Shown piece by piece: positions 54,389 to 63,322 of a DNA stretch of 64,000 nucleotides (positions are counted from its first letter, which is position 1; every line of letters begins with the position of its first letter). Below the pieces are notes generated by a model. The model ran no database searches. It saw nothing but the letters and a program-made list of their open reading frames with translations, and had not been told where the DNA came from. The stretch is from assembly GCA_036258095.1 (NCBI GenBank), contig DATAEJ010000013.1:1-64000 (forward strand), given 5' to 3'. A program made the position numbers and the translations under genes. Origin of the DNA: Angelobacter sp036258095 (lineage in GTDB: Bacteria; Acidobacteriota; Terriglobia; Terriglobales; Acidobacteriaceae).

Positions 54389-55852
54389 ATGAAAGTCCCG
54401 CTTCCACGTAGCCTGCGTTTCCGGCTGGTGTTCAAGCAAACCCTCTCGTTCGCGCTCCTTGTGACATTGCTCGCATGGGGCGCGTACGCTTTTCTTGCCC
54501 GGCGGATGAGCAACCAGTTTGATGGTGAGCTCCAAGACCGGTCAATAGCCGTCAGAAGCATGCTCAACATCCGTGACGGCCAGGTTCGCTGGCTGAATAA
54601 AGAGGCCGATCCCGAGGTCCGCGACGAGTTTGAGCGCTCGATCCGCTTCTACCAGGTGCTGGATGATCATGGCAAGCCCCTGGAAAGCGCGCGGGAGTGG
54701 CCTGCGCAGGACTTACCTGCAAGTGCGAAGGCCCGGGAGACGATCGCGACAGCGCGCACCACCTGGGAAGACATATCGGACGCCAACGGACGGCTACGTG
54801 TCCTGAATGCGCCGGTGAGTGGCCCACGGCACCAGACCTACGTTCTTCGAGTCGGCATGAGTATGGCTGGGGTAGACGAAGACACCTTCTACCTCCGCCT
54901 GATGCACAGCATTGTGCTCGCGTTCTTGGTTCTTGTGCATGCCATTAATGCATGGCTGATTGCTGGCAAGGAACTACATCCGCTGGAGCAGCTGGCCAGT
55001 GCGGCAGAAGAGATTGCGCCGCACGACCGAGATAAACGGCTTCCGACGTTCGGCACGGGCGACGAATTGGACGAACTGAGCCGTGTACTCAATCAGACCT
55101 TGTCCAAACTTCAGGGCTCGCTCCAACGTATGACGGATTTTCTACGCAGCCTGTCGCATGAAATCCGCCAGCCCCTGACAGTGATGCGGGCCGAAACCGA
55201 GCAGGCTCTGCGTATGAGTCAGAGTGACGAGAATTACCGCGAGATGCTCAGCGGGCAACTGCAAAGAATCGAACTTCTTTCGCATACCGTTTCCGACCTT
55301 CTGGAGATGGCCACGGCTGATGAGGAAGTTAAGCTCCATCGTGGTCCAGACGATCTTTCGGAGCTGGTACAGGCAGCGGTTGATGGCATGCGGCTGAAGC
55401 CGAACGAACTTGACGTCCAGATTTCAGGTAGCATTCAGCAGGGCGTCAGCGGAAACTTTGATGCAGGACAGCTTTGGCGCCTGCTCCTGAATCTGCTCGA
55501 AAACGCAATCAAGTTCAACCGACCTCATGGCAAAGTGGACGTCTCGCTTTCCACCCACGATGGCTGGGCCATTCTCTCCGTCAGCGATACCGGCTGCGGT
55601 ATTCCGGTTGAAGAACAATCACGCATCTTTGAGCGCGGCTATCGCTCGAATCGAGCGCGGAGCTCTCTGGTCCCTGGAACAGGGTTGGGCCTTCATTTTG
55701 TACGCTCGATTGCCCACGCTCATGGCGGCGAGGTCCAGGTCACAAGCATGCCGGGAGAGGGCACCTGCTTTCGGGTTTCGCTTCCTCTCAATGCAATAAC
55801 CGAATCGCATGATCCGCCGCGGCTTGCAACCCATGACACATCCGTTCACTAG
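54389..55852 (+). CDS. Sensor histidine kinase
   Basis: 487 residues. Membrane spans at about 18-37 and 172-192 flank a periplasmic sensor of about 130 residues. A HAMP-like linker follows (HPLEQLASAAEEI), then the dimerisation helix with phospho-acceptor His257 in SLSHEIRQPLTVMRAE. The ATPase domain has LLNLLENAIKFN, VSDTGCGIP and GTGLGLHFVRSI. It pairs with the regulator directly upstream, with no intergenic base. The signal is unknown; architecture resembles CusS/QseC-type kinases. Confidence 0.94.
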   Translation: MKVPLPRSLRFRLVFKQTLSFALLVTLLAWGAYAFLARRMSNQFDGELQDRSIAVRSMLNIRDGQVRWLNKEADPEVRDEFERSIRFYQVLDDHGKPLESAREWPAQDLPASAKARETIATARTTWEDISDANGRLRVLNAPVSGPRHQTYVLRVGMSMAGVDEDTFYLRLMHSIVLAFLVLVHAINAWLIAGKELHPLEQLASAAEEIAPHDRDKRLPTFGTGDELDELSRVLNQTLSKLQGSLQRMTDFLRSLSHEIRQPLTVMRAETEQALRMSQSDENYREMLSGQLQRIELLSHTVSDLLEMATADEEVKLHRGPDDLSELVQAAVDGMRLKPNELDVQISGSIQQGVSGNFDAGQLWRLLLNLLENAIKFNRPHGKVDVSLSTHDGWAILSVSDTGCGIPVEEQSRIFERGYRSNRARSSLVPGTGLGLHFVRSIAHAHGGEVQVTSMPGEGTCFRVSLPLNAITESHDPPRLATHDTSVH

Positions 55853-56057
55853 CATATTGACTGAGGCGAATACTGACGCTTTTGCAGGGAAGCTTTTATT
55901 AGGGAATTTAATAGTTCCCCAATTCGCCTCTAATACCGAACGTTCAATCTGAAAATGAAAAACAGACCAGTTCTTCCGGCAAGAATTGCTGGTTTACAAG
56001 GGCAAACAGGCGCGCAATTCGCCGAACCGAACTCCTTCGGGGTTCAAGAGACGGAAC

Positions 56058-56822
56058 ATGCATCAATTTTCCAGGCTTGCAGTGTTGTTGTGTTTTAGTG
56101 GCGCAGCCGTAGGTTACTCCCAAACTACTTCACAGGTGAGTCCCTCCGGGAGGCATTTGAGGTCTGTGGTACCGGTCCGCGTGGTTCCGTCGGCGCAGAA
56201 ACCCTCACCGCAACAAAGTGCGGTCCCGCGGCCTCAGCTCATGGCAATTAAACCTGCAGAGATGCCCAAGTTTGCCCCGCTTCCGGTGACTCCACCCCCG
56301 GCCCCGCCAGCAGCTCCCGTCGCCCCCCAAGTCGCACCCGCAAGTAATATGGTGACAGAAAAGCCTAATGTGGCCCAGGCAACCGAGAAACTTGCGACTG
56401 AGGACGGCTTGGCTGCAGTTGACTATCGCCAAGGACTGCTGAGCGTGGTGTCCGAGCATGCCACACTGGACAAGGTTCTTGACCTTGTGGGAGGCAAAAT
56501 CGGCGCGACTATCGAGCTTTCCAATGATTTAGCCAAGGAATCAGTTGTTGCGCGTCTTGGGCCGGCTTCGCCGAGTGAAGTACTGCACGATCTGCTTGAT
56601 GGTCCCACGGTCGATTACATCATCATGGGTGGCGATCAGATCAATCGCGTCATTGTGCGCCGGAGGCAGTCATTCGGGCGGCAACCGCTGGCCGGTCCTC
56701 CGCAGCACCGGGACGCCGTTGCTGCCATGGCCCAGAGTTCAGCGGAGCCCAGCCACCAAGAAAATCAAAAGCAGGATGCGGAGAATACGCAGCCACAAGG
56801 CGATTCCAACCCGCCACGCTAG
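56058..56822 (+). CDS. Secreted protein with secretin/TonB short N-terminal (STN)-like domain
   Basis: 254 residues from ATG at 56058. Signal peptide MHQFSRLAVLLCFSGAAVGY, then a Pro/Ala/Val-rich stretch (PLPVTPPPAPPAAPVAPQ) suited to spanning the periplasm. Residues 130-205 (LLSVVSEHATLDKVLDLVGG ... EVLHDLLDGPTVDYIIMG) follow the STN fold pattern of secretin and TonB-receptor N-termini. The tail is Gln/Glu/Pro-rich. It is about 205 bases after the kinase gene and may be a target of that system. Confidence 0.82.
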   Translation: MHQFSRLAVLLCFSGAAVGYSQTTSQVSPSGRHLRSVVPVRVVPSAQKPSPQQSAVPRPQLMAIKPAEMPKFAPLPVTPPPAPPAAPVAPQVAPASNMVTEKPNVAQATEKLATEDGLAAVDYRQGLLSVVSEHATLDKVLDLVGGKIGATIELSNDLAKESVVARLGPASPSEVLHDLLDGPTVDYIIMGGDQINRVIVRRRQSFGRQPLAGPPQHRDAVAAMAQSSAEPSHQENQKQDAENTQPQGDSNPPR

Positions 56823-56899
56823 CTCCGGCGATCGTCACCTGCTTTCACCAGATCCTGGTCGCGCGGCCAGGATATTTCAACCGAATGCCTGCTGTATTT

Positions 56900-56928
56900 G
56901 AAGTTGGGCGCTAAGAGCCGCCAACTTC
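56900..56928 (+). terminator. Terminator-like hairpin after the STN-domain gene
   Basis: GAAGTTGG (56900-56907) / CCAACTTC (56921-56928), with a 13-base loop that can pair further inside, followed by GTTTCAT. A weak U-tract. Confidence 0.5.
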
Positions 56929-57401
56929 GTTTCATCCCGTCAGGTCTCGAAACTGCCGAAATTAAAGAGATTAATGTCAAGTTAGTCGGTCTCTAACGAC
57001 CGGAGCACATGCTCATTACAACGACGGATGGTGATGCTCCGGGACTCCCGCATCGAGACATTTCCCGCCAGCGTCCAGTCCAGAAAACCGCTACGGGCAG
57101 CCGCAGTTATGGCAGACGGCAAACCAGCCGGTGCATTGGGACGAAGGCGACCGCAAGCCCTTCCAACTTAAACGGCCGCCCGGAGCAGTTGGATTTTAAA
57201 AAGCTTAGTCCACCGCAGCAAGACTTCCGGACCGGAGGACGCAATGGAAACTGTCGGGAACGTAGGGAAGAAAGTAGAACTAATGGGACGCAATTTGCTT
57301 GGCTGGACCCGCCCTCTGGCAGCACGCGTCTGGATTACTGTTTTGGTCTTTTTTCGTTAACACCGTTCTCCATCATCGGCCCACCTTTCCACATCAGTAG
57401 A

Positions 57402-57428
57402 AAAGCCCTTGCGTGGGGCAAGGGCTTT
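57402..57428 (-). terminator. Terminator of the cold-shock gene
   Basis: 11-bp perfect stem (57402-57412 / 57418-57428) with loop GTGGG. On the minus strand it ends in GGGCTTTTCTAC, about 23 bases after the csp stop. Confidence 0.85.
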
Positions 57429-57450
57429 AGAATCGGTTTCAAAAACAGCT

Positions 57451-57660
57451 TCAGTTGGCGCCACGCAGTACGTTGGCTGCAAGATAGCCTTTTGGCCCCT
57501 TGAGCAGCTCAAATTCCACGGTTTCACCTTCATTCAGTGTGCGGTAGCCGTTCTCCTGAATCGCGGAAAAGTGTACGAAAACATCCTCACCGGTGGAGCG
57601 CTGGATGAAACCATATCCTTTTGCGCCATTAAACCACTTTACTGTTCCCTTCTCTCTCAC
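57451..57660 (-). CDS. csp: Cold-shock protein (CspA family)
   Basis: 69 residues from GTG at 57660, with AAAGGAG six bases upstream; frames extended to 57681 give an odd basic N-terminus. GTVKWFNGAKGYGFIQ (RNP1) and DVFVHFSAI (RNP2) are the nucleic-acid binding strands of the single CSD domain. It binds RNA and ssDNA as a chaperone. A promoter about 215-250 bases upstream implies a long 5' leader. Confidence 0.95.
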   Translation of the reverse strand: MREKGTVKWFNGAKGYGFIQRSTGEDVFVHFSAIQENGYRTLNEGETVEFELLKGPKGYLAANVLRGAN

Positions 57661-57873
57661 AAACAACTCCTTTCGCCTCAATGAGATTCTCCCCTGCCGG
57701 AATCAGGAAGAGAGAAGAGGTTGCTGCTTTGCCGCCAGTGTTCCTCATTTACAAAACGCTGCCCTTCGCACGTCTCGCCTGGAGTCGAGGCAACCGCTAG
57801 TTCCTGAAGTTCGACTGCGCTGTACAAACACATCAACCCAAAATCGCTCGGCAGACTATGTCGCCTAACCGAG
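57661..57873 (-). promoter_or_regulatory. Predicted 213-nt 5' leader of the cold-shock mRNA
   Basis: It lies between the promoter at 57880-57909 and the csp start codon and contains no gene. Long leaders act as temperature-responsive elements in enterobacterial cspA, but no structural homology to that leader was seen here. Confidence 0.45.
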
Positions 57874-57879
57874 CAACGC

Positions 57880-57909
57880 ATAATATTCAGGAATTCCGGT
57901 TTTTGTAAA
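57880..57909 (-). promoter_or_regulatory. Promoter of the cold-shock gene
   Basis: -35 TTTACA (57909-57904), 18-base spacer, -10 TATTAT (57885-57880); each box matches consensus at 5 of 6 bases. Confidence 0.6.
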
Positions 57910-58033
57910 GTACTTTGTTTAGCGAAAGGTGAGGCCTCAGAAGTGAATGATAGATAAGTATCTTTAGTGTTAGACTTCGGGCGCTTTTGGCCCTTTCCCG
58001 GCGCGGGTCTTCTGGTACCATCGGGTAAATTGC

Positions 58034-58972
58034 ATGCCGCCCATTGCAAACCCATCGACCACTGAACCGGCCGCGGAGTTCGAAACCGCAACATATCCAA
58101 CGCTGCCAGGCCCATGGAAATACATGCTCCGCCAGCGTACACTCGGGGCTGTTTACTACCTGACTAAAACTGAGGCGCACACCTTCGCTTTTTCAGTCGC
58201 GGCAAACGCAATCCTGTCATTCTTCCCTTTCATGGTGCTGATGATCTGGCTGATCAGGAATGTTTTTCATTCGCAGCTGATGTTTGACGTAGTCGCCCAG
58301 CTTCTCCGGGACCATTTGCCTGTAAGTCAGGATTTCGTTATTCGGAATCTGGATTCCCTGGTCAGGAGCCGGCAGCGGGTAAAAATGGCCTCCATAGTGA
58401 TCCTGCTGATCACGTCGACAGGCGTTTTTCTCCCGCTCGAAGTCGCGTTCAACCAGATATGGGGGTTTAGGAAAAACCGATCTTATATTGGGAACCAGTT
58501 GATATCTCTTTTCCTGGCCTTCACGTGCGGCGTGTTGGCAATGACGTCAGTTGGTCTGGCTGCAGGTAACCAGTGGGTTTTAAATTTCATGATGTTCGGC
58601 CAGCGAAACTTCCTGTTCACGCTCGTGACGTCAGTGACCCTAAAGATTCTGGCGACGGCGGCCAGCATCGGGATCTTCTTCATGCTTTATTGGCTGCTGC
58701 CCAACGGCAAGATCAGCCCCACGCGGGTATTGCCGGCCGCAATCTGCATGGGACTACTCTGGGAAGTTGGCAAGTACGTATACGTTAAAGCTTTGCCCTG
58801 GATCAACTTCCCTGAAGTTTATGGGCCATTTTCTGTGTCTGTAACTCTAATGTTCTGGGCGTTTATATCGGGGCTGATGGTACTGGCAGGAGCCTATCTG
58901 GCGTCAGATTATTCAGCCGGCAGTAGCACCAAGGCAGAAGAAGGTGACGAAGTTCTAGCGAGTTTCAGTTAA
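58034..58972 (+). CDS. YihY/BrkB-family membrane protein
   Basis: 312 residues with six spans. AHTFAFSVAANAILSFFPFMVLMI in span 1 and FNQIWGFRKNRSYIGNQLISLFLAF after span 2 are the family landmarks, and the PEVYGPFSVSVTLMFWAFISGLMVLAGAYLA end is typical. The role is not firmly known; these proteins were once misnamed RNase BN. A soluble N-terminus of about 40 residues and an acidic tail flank the core. Confidence 0.9.
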   Translation: MPPIANPSTTEPAAEFETATYPTLPGPWKYMLRQRTLGAVYYLTKTEAHTFAFSVAANAILSFFPFMVLMIWLIRNVFHSQLMFDVVAQLLRDHLPVSQDFVIRNLDSLVRSRQRVKMASIVILLITSTGVFLPLEVAFNQIWGFRKNRSYIGNQLISLFLAFTCGVLAMTSVGLAAGNQWVLNFMMFGQRNFLFTLVTSVTLKILATAASIGIFFMLYWLLPNGKISPTRVLPAAICMGLLWEVGKYVYVKALPWINFPEVYGPFSVSVTLMFWAFISGLMVLAGAYLASDYSAGSSTKAEEGDEVLASFS

Positions 58973-59169
58973 CGCGACGTGATTTAAACACAGTTTTACC
59001 CTCCCCTAGGCTCTGCGAATACAAAAACGCGTTAGACTGCCCTTGCGGCATTTCGACCTCGCAGCCCTCCTCGGCTTCTGTCCGGCCACTTGAGTTGGGA
59101 ACCAAGGCTATCCAGCAGAACAGACGTGCTGTTGGGCGTCGGAAGCGTCTTTACCCAAAGGAGAAAACC

Positions 59170-59292
59170 ATGAAGAAAACTGCAACTCGGCTGCTTTTGA
59201 TCAGCTCGTTTTTCACCATTCTCTGCTCTGTCCAGGCCTGTTTAGATGTTCCCTGGCCGATGCCGTTTCCGACTCCGAAAATCATTTCCTAA
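59170..59292 (+). CDS. Small secreted peptide
   Basis: 40 residues. ATG at 59170 follows AAAGGAG with good spacing. MKKTATRLLLISSFFTILCS is a classic signal peptide. Cleavage after VQA would leave a Pro-rich peptide beginning CLDVPWPMPFPTP. VQAC could also serve as a poor lipobox. No family recognised. A hairpin follows at 59308. Confidence 0.7.
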   Translation: MKKTATRLLLISSFFTILCSVQACLDVPWPMPFPTPKIIS

Positions 59293-59307
59293 CGCAGCTG
59301 ATAACAT

Positions 59308-59334
59308 AGGGTGGTCTCCTTTGGCGACCACCCT
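59308..59334 (+). terminator. Hairpin between the small peptide gene and the next start codon
   Basis: AGGGTGGTC (59308-59316) / GACCACCCT (59326-59334), 9-base loop, then CTATG where ATG 59337 begins the next gene. There is little U-tract, so it may be an attenuator, a poor terminator or a block on ribosome entry. Confidence 0.5.
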
Positions 59335-59336
59335 CT

Positions 59337-60092
59337 ATGAAAACAGCACATCTCCTGATGGGCTATTCCGGAACCGGTCTGGAACTGGTTTTGCTGATTG
59401 TTCTCATATGGCGTAGGGTCCATTGGCGGTTTCCATTCTTCTTTTTTTGCAGGGCTTTCACGCTGCTTCTTGAAGGAGCGTTGGCGCTGGTCGTACACAA
59501 GCAGGCTTTGTATTTCTACATATACTGGATCGGCGAGGCGCTTTACGTTGTCCTATCCTTCATGGCAATTCGGGAAGGTTTCAACGCCGTCTTTTCCAAA
59601 CTGTATTCTTCGGTCTGGGTACGGTCCCTTTTCCCTTTCACAGCCGCAGTATTGTTACTCGCAGCTGCCGTGAGGGCGGCCTCTCACACTGGCTCCCAGA
59701 TGGGACGTCTTCCGGAAGCAATCGTCTCCGTGGAAGTTGGCGTCCGGTTTCTTCAGGTGGGAATTTTTGGGCTTTTCCTGCTACTGACTCGCGTTTTCAG
59801 GAGTTTCTGGGATCGCTATGCATTCGGAATTCTGCTCGGATTCGGCATTTCGGGCGCTGGAACACTGAGCGTCTTATTGCTGCGTTCCGAATTCGGAACG
59901 AGATTCGATTCTGTTGTCGGAATTACCCCTCCAATCGCTTATCTTATTGCGGAGACAGTCTGGCTGATTACATTTGTTACCCATTCAGCCGGCCGATCTA
60001 CCTCGGGTGACTTGTTGTTGGCAGACCCAGATCAAGTGTTAGCAGACGTGAAACGGAACACAGACAGTGTTAAGGAAATTCTGAAACGATGA
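59337..60092 (+). CDS. Multi-span membrane protein of unknown function
   Basis: 251 residues with about seven hydrophobic segments (for example LELVLLIVLIW, LFPFTAAVLLLAAAV, VGIFGLFLLL, YAFGILLGFGISGAGTLSVLLL) and a short charged tail (DVKRNTDSVKEILKR). No family recognised. The start at 59337 has no Shine-Dalgarno; ATG at 59358 is an alternative. The stop overlaps the next gene by ATGA. Confidence 0.75.
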   Translation: MKTAHLLMGYSGTGLELVLLIVLIWRRVHWRFPFFFFCRAFTLLLEGALALVVHKQALYFYIYWIGEALYVVLSFMAIREGFNAVFSKLYSSVWVRSLFPFTAAVLLLAAAVRAASHTGSQMGRLPEAIVSVEVGVRFLQVGIFGLFLLLTRVFRSFWDRYAFGILLGFGISGAGTLSVLLLRSEFGTRFDSVVGITPPIAYLIAETVWLITFVTHSAGRSTSGDLLLADPDQVLADVKRNTDSVKEILKR

Positions 60093-60700
60093 TTTTCGAC
60101 CTCATCACGATTTTCCTGGTTGGCGTGATTCTGCTGCTTGCTGCCTTCACTACCTTGCAGTTTTTGGGCAAGTTCCCCCGCCGAAATGTGGCTGACGTTG
60201 TCCCCTATCTGCGTCGCACGGAAATGGAAGAACTCGATTCTCTGTTGGATCCCATTCAGGAAAAGAACATCAGATTCCAACTCTCTCGGCTTGAGTTCCG
60301 GGAATGGCAGCGCAAGCGCGTGCACCTGATGTACGAATATCTGCTGCGCATGTCTCACAATGCACTGGTGCTTATTGAATGGGGCAACATGGAGTCTGGT
60401 CACGACGCCCTGGCTCCGACCTCTCAGAAGGCGCTGGAACGCCAGGCCCTGGCTCAAGAGATGGTTCGAGCGGCCACGGAACTGCGTCTCTATTCGGTTT
60501 TGGCACTGGTGAAATTGAAGCTTTGGATTGTGCTCAGGATGGACGCCTGGCCGCTGGATTCAGGAGGGAGTATTCCCGCCCTGCGCGAAGTTTTTGGGAT
60601 TGACGCCCTCGCAACCTATTCCCGAGTGCGTGAAACAGCGGGTGGACTTGGGGAGTCTTATGGGCTGGAATACCAGCAACAATTGAACGGCCGCATCTAA
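60089..60700 (+). CDS. Membrane-anchored hypothetical protein
   Basis: 203 residues. One N-terminal span (MIFDLITIFLVGVILLLAAF), then a cytoplasmic, mainly helical and charged domain (EMEELDSLLDPIQEKNIRFQ, EFREWQRKRVHLMYEYLLRM). No family known to me. It is coupled to the membrane protein upstream by ATGA and lies 32 bases before the phosphatase gene. Confidence 0.75.
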   Translation: MIFDLITIFLVGVILLLAAFTTLQFLGKFPRRNVADVVPYLRRTEMEELDSLLDPIQEKNIRFQLSRLEFREWQRKRVHLMYEYLLRMSHNALVLIEWGNMESGHDALAPTSQKALERQALAQEMVRAATELRLYSVLALVKLKLWIVLRMDAWPLDSGGSIPALREVFGIDALATYSRVRETAGGLGESYGLEYQQQLNGRI

Positions 60701-60720
60701 TTCCAACGAGTACAAACCGC

Positions 60721-60726
60721 TATAAT
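60721..60726 (+). promoter_or_regulatory. Perfect -10 box immediately upstream of the phosphatase gene
   Basis: TATAAT ends 6 bases before the GTG at 60733, so the transcript should begin on the start codon. No matching -35 at normal spacing. Confidence 0.5.
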
Positions 60727-60732
60727 CCCCAC

Positions 60733-62763
60733 GTGCCCCTGTGGTCCAAAATCAGCGGCAGGCTTACGCGTATCGGACTGTTCCCTCCCCGTACTCGTCT
60801 GGCCCGCTTCACGCTCTATCTGGCGGCTGCGTTCTTTCTGCTTGAATTGGTTGAAACGGCTTTCCGACTGACCGGGTTCACTGCTGGCGCAGAGCCACTC
60901 CAGGGTTGGACGAGCTTTCTCGGCTTTATTCTTGCAATCGTCTTATTGGCCGTGGCCTTGCGATGGTTCCGATCGCATGTGATGTGGAGCGTCCGCAACC
61001 GCCTGATCGTTACGTACCTGTTTATTGGTGGGGTGCCGGTCATCCTGGCTTTTACCTTCGCTTTGGGCACTATTTACATGATTGTGGAGCACGTGGCCAC
61101 CTATCTGACCGTCGCTGAGATCCAGGCACAGGAACAGCGCCTTGCAGCAGCGAATGCGGCCGCTGCAGAAGAGATCTTAAAGCGAGGCCGTACTCCGGCA
61201 GAGATCATGGCCAGCGACACCGTGTTTCCCGGTCGAACCGTAACCGTTTCTTCTGCTGACGCTGCACCCAGGTGGATAAAAGGCGATTTCAGTGGTCTGG
61301 TGAGTGACTCGGGTGCGCTATATCTTCGTGCGTGCAAGCAGATCAAAACGCCTGCGCGATCGCAAGTGATTGAGTCGAGCGTGCCTGTAAATGAGGGCTT
61401 CCTTGCTGGCGTGGCGGCACATCTTGGAACACTTACGCTTCAAGGTGGGAACGTGCGAATCCAGCGAGATGGGGACGCCATATCGGCCGAACCGCAGCAG
61501 AAATCCCCTACACCGGGCAGTATTTCGGCCGGAACCATTCCCCCCCCGGCGGGAAAATTCGATCCGGAGTTGGAATTCAGAGGACTTGTCCAGACAACAG
61601 ATTGGCAATCGGGCGACGCAAATGCGGTTTTCCTTGCTGGAAGCACCCGCGGCAGCACACTTATTGGGGTTTTCGGTGCAGCGATGGGCATGTGGACGGG
61701 TGTTCTCGGCGTCGTACTTCTTGTCATCGCAGGGATCTTTGCTGCTGTGGTTCTTGTTGCCCTGATCATCGGTGCCCGTCTCACACGTACCATCACCTAT
61801 TCAGTCGCTAATTTGTACAAGGCCACCCAACATATCAATCGGGGAGATTTCGATCATCGCATTCAAGTTCGCGAGAAGGATCAATTGGCCGCCCTGCAGA
61901 TGTCCTTCAACTCCATGACCGATTCGATCCAGCGCCTCATTCTGGAGCAGAAAGAGAAAGAACGTCTGCAAAGTGAGTTGGAGATCGCACACGAGGTCCA
62001 GGCACAACTTTTTCCGCACGAGTTCTCCAGCACGCGCACGCTCGAGCTACATGGAATCTGCCAGCCTGCTCGCATTGTGAGCGGGGACTATTACGATTTC
62101 CTGTCCTACGGCCCTGACCAGGTGGGACTTGCGGTTGGCGATATCAGCGGCAAGGGTATTTCCGCCGCTCTACTGATGGCGACGATTCATTCCGCTGTGC
62201 GCGCGTATGAACAGGAACAACTAGTCGCAGCAGGAGCGGCTTCCGCGTACGAAACTACCGGACGGTCATTGACGATGGCTGCTCCGTTGCAGCCTCCATC
62301 ACCGGCGCAAATGCTGTGGCTCCTGAACCGGCACCTGTATCGCAGTACGCCGCCTGAGAAATACGCGACGTTGTTTCTTGGCTTTTACGATGGTGACAAG
62401 CGTCGGCTGACCTACTCCAACGGCGGCCATCTGGCACCGATCATTCTCGGAGCTGATGGATCTGTTCGGCGGCTTGAGGCGGGCGGGATGGTGGTTGGAC
62501 TGTTCGACAACATGGAATACTCAGAGGAGAGCGTGGAATTCCGCTCGGGAGATATCTTTATCGCATTCAGCGACGGAATGACGGAGCCGGAGAATGAATT
62601 CGGCGAGTTTGGAGAAGACCGGCTGCTTGAGACGGTCGTCGCAAACCGCTCGCTTCCTCTCGATCGCATCAGCGCGCATGCAGTGGCCGCCGTTCAGGAC
62701 TGGATCGGCTCAACGGAGCAACCGGATGACATCACTCTGGTGCTTGCACGGCGCCTCGCCTGA
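60733..62763 (+). CDS. HAMP-PP2C (SpoIIE/RsbU-like) serine phosphatase, membrane-bound
   Basis: 676 residues. Three N-terminal spans (about 28-45, 60-77, 97-120), an extracytoplasmic region (about 125-315), a further span (about 320-350), HAMP (LTRTITYSVANLYKATQHINRGDFDHRI) and a helical linker. The catalytic domain has ARIVSGDYYDF, VGLAVGDISGKGISAALLMA and DIFIAFSDGMTEPEN with the metal Asp residues. Members dephosphorylate anti-sigma antagonists in partner switching; no such partner is encoded nearby. GTG start, no Shine-Dalgarno. Confidence 0.92.
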   Translation: MPLWSKISGRLTRIGLFPPRTRLARFTLYLAAAFFLLELVETAFRLTGFTAGAEPLQGWTSFLGFILAIVLLAVALRWFRSHVMWSVRNRLIVTYLFIGGVPVILAFTFALGTIYMIVEHVATYLTVAEIQAQEQRLAAANAAAAEEILKRGRTPAEIMASDTVFPGRTVTVSSADAAPRWIKGDFSGLVSDSGALYLRACKQIKTPARSQVIESSVPVNEGFLAGVAAHLGTLTLQGGNVRIQRDGDAISAEPQQKSPTPGSISAGTIPPPAGKFDPELEFRGLVQTTDWQSGDANAVFLAGSTRGSTLIGVFGAAMGMWTGVLGVVLLVIAGIFAAVVLVALIIGARLTRTITYSVANLYKATQHINRGDFDHRIQVREKDQLAALQMSFNSMTDSIQRLILEQKEKERLQSELEIAHEVQAQLFPHEFSSTRTLELHGICQPARIVSGDYYDFLSYGPDQVGLAVGDISGKGISAALLMATIHSAVRAYEQEQLVAAGAASAYETTGRSLTMAAPLQPPSPAQMLWLLNRHLYRSTPPEKYATLFLGFYDGDKRRLTYSNGGHLAPIILGADGSVRRLEAGGMVVGLFDNMEYSEESVEFRSGDIFIAFSDGMTEPENEFGEFGEDRLLETVVANRSLPLDRISAHAVAAVQDWIGSTEQPDDITLVLARRLA

Positions 62764-62863
62764 TCTTGTATTAGCTTCCATGGTGACACCAGAAAAAATG
62801 GCCTTACTTTTCCGTCACGGTGCGTTTATGTTGTAGCTCTCAATCGCTGATCTCCGGACAAAA

Positions 62864-63322
62864 ATGAGCATCCATCGCACACAATCGACCATTCTGCCCT
62901 GGCAAAAGAAGTCAAATCCTTCCCACCCATTGCTTGAGCGGCTCAACACCATGACCTCAGAACTCGAGTTAATCCAGAACGAGCTTTGCGGATTCATGGG
63001 AGCGTCTGATGGCACTCCCAAGAAGCGCGGTTCCTTGCCGGAAACCGCCGGCGCGGATGTGATGAGGTTCAAAGCGGCGGTGGATCAGCTACGCCGCACA
63101 CTGTGGTTTTATTGCGACGAAGAAGCGCAGGAACTCCTTCACGCTCGCGGACCGAGCGTAAGTCATTCTTTGACGCCGCAGGTTCAGCCCGGAACCAGCG
63201 CCGCCGAGGTCGCTATTGATCAGGGCGGCGGATCGTTTTTCGATCGTCTGAACCTGGTCATTGACGGTTACATTCAATCCAATGGTTCGATCAGCCGTTC
63301 CACTCGCAAGATTAAGATCTAG
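62864..63322 (+). CDS. Hypothetical protein
   Basis: 152 residues from ATG 62864; ATG 62951 (MTSELELIQNELCGFMG) is an equally possible start. A helical N-terminal half with FKAAVDQLRRTLWFYCDEEAQELL is followed by a Gly/Ser-rich part and a final helix. No family recognised. Its stop overlaps that of the convergent peptidase gene (CTAG). Confidence 0.65.
   Translation: MSIHRTQSTILPWQKKSNPSHPLLERLNTMTSELELIQNELCGFMGASDGTPKKRGSLPETAGADVMRFKAAVDQLRRTLWFYCDEEAQELLHARGPSVSHSLTPQVQPGTSAAEVAIDQGGGSFFDRLNLVIDGYIQSNGSISRSTRKIKI

Larger units (their letters stand above)
56823..57450. other. 628-base intergenic region between convergent genes
   Basis: It contains the terminator at 56900-56928 and the cold-shock gene's terminator at 57402-57428. 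A frame at 57009-57503 exists but has no family or start support. Nothing else was recognised. Confidence 0.6.

Noticed and set aside
57009..57503. 164-codon + strand frame in the gap before the cold-shock gene
   Set aside because: It runs through the csp terminator and into the csp gene in antisense, with no family resemblance.
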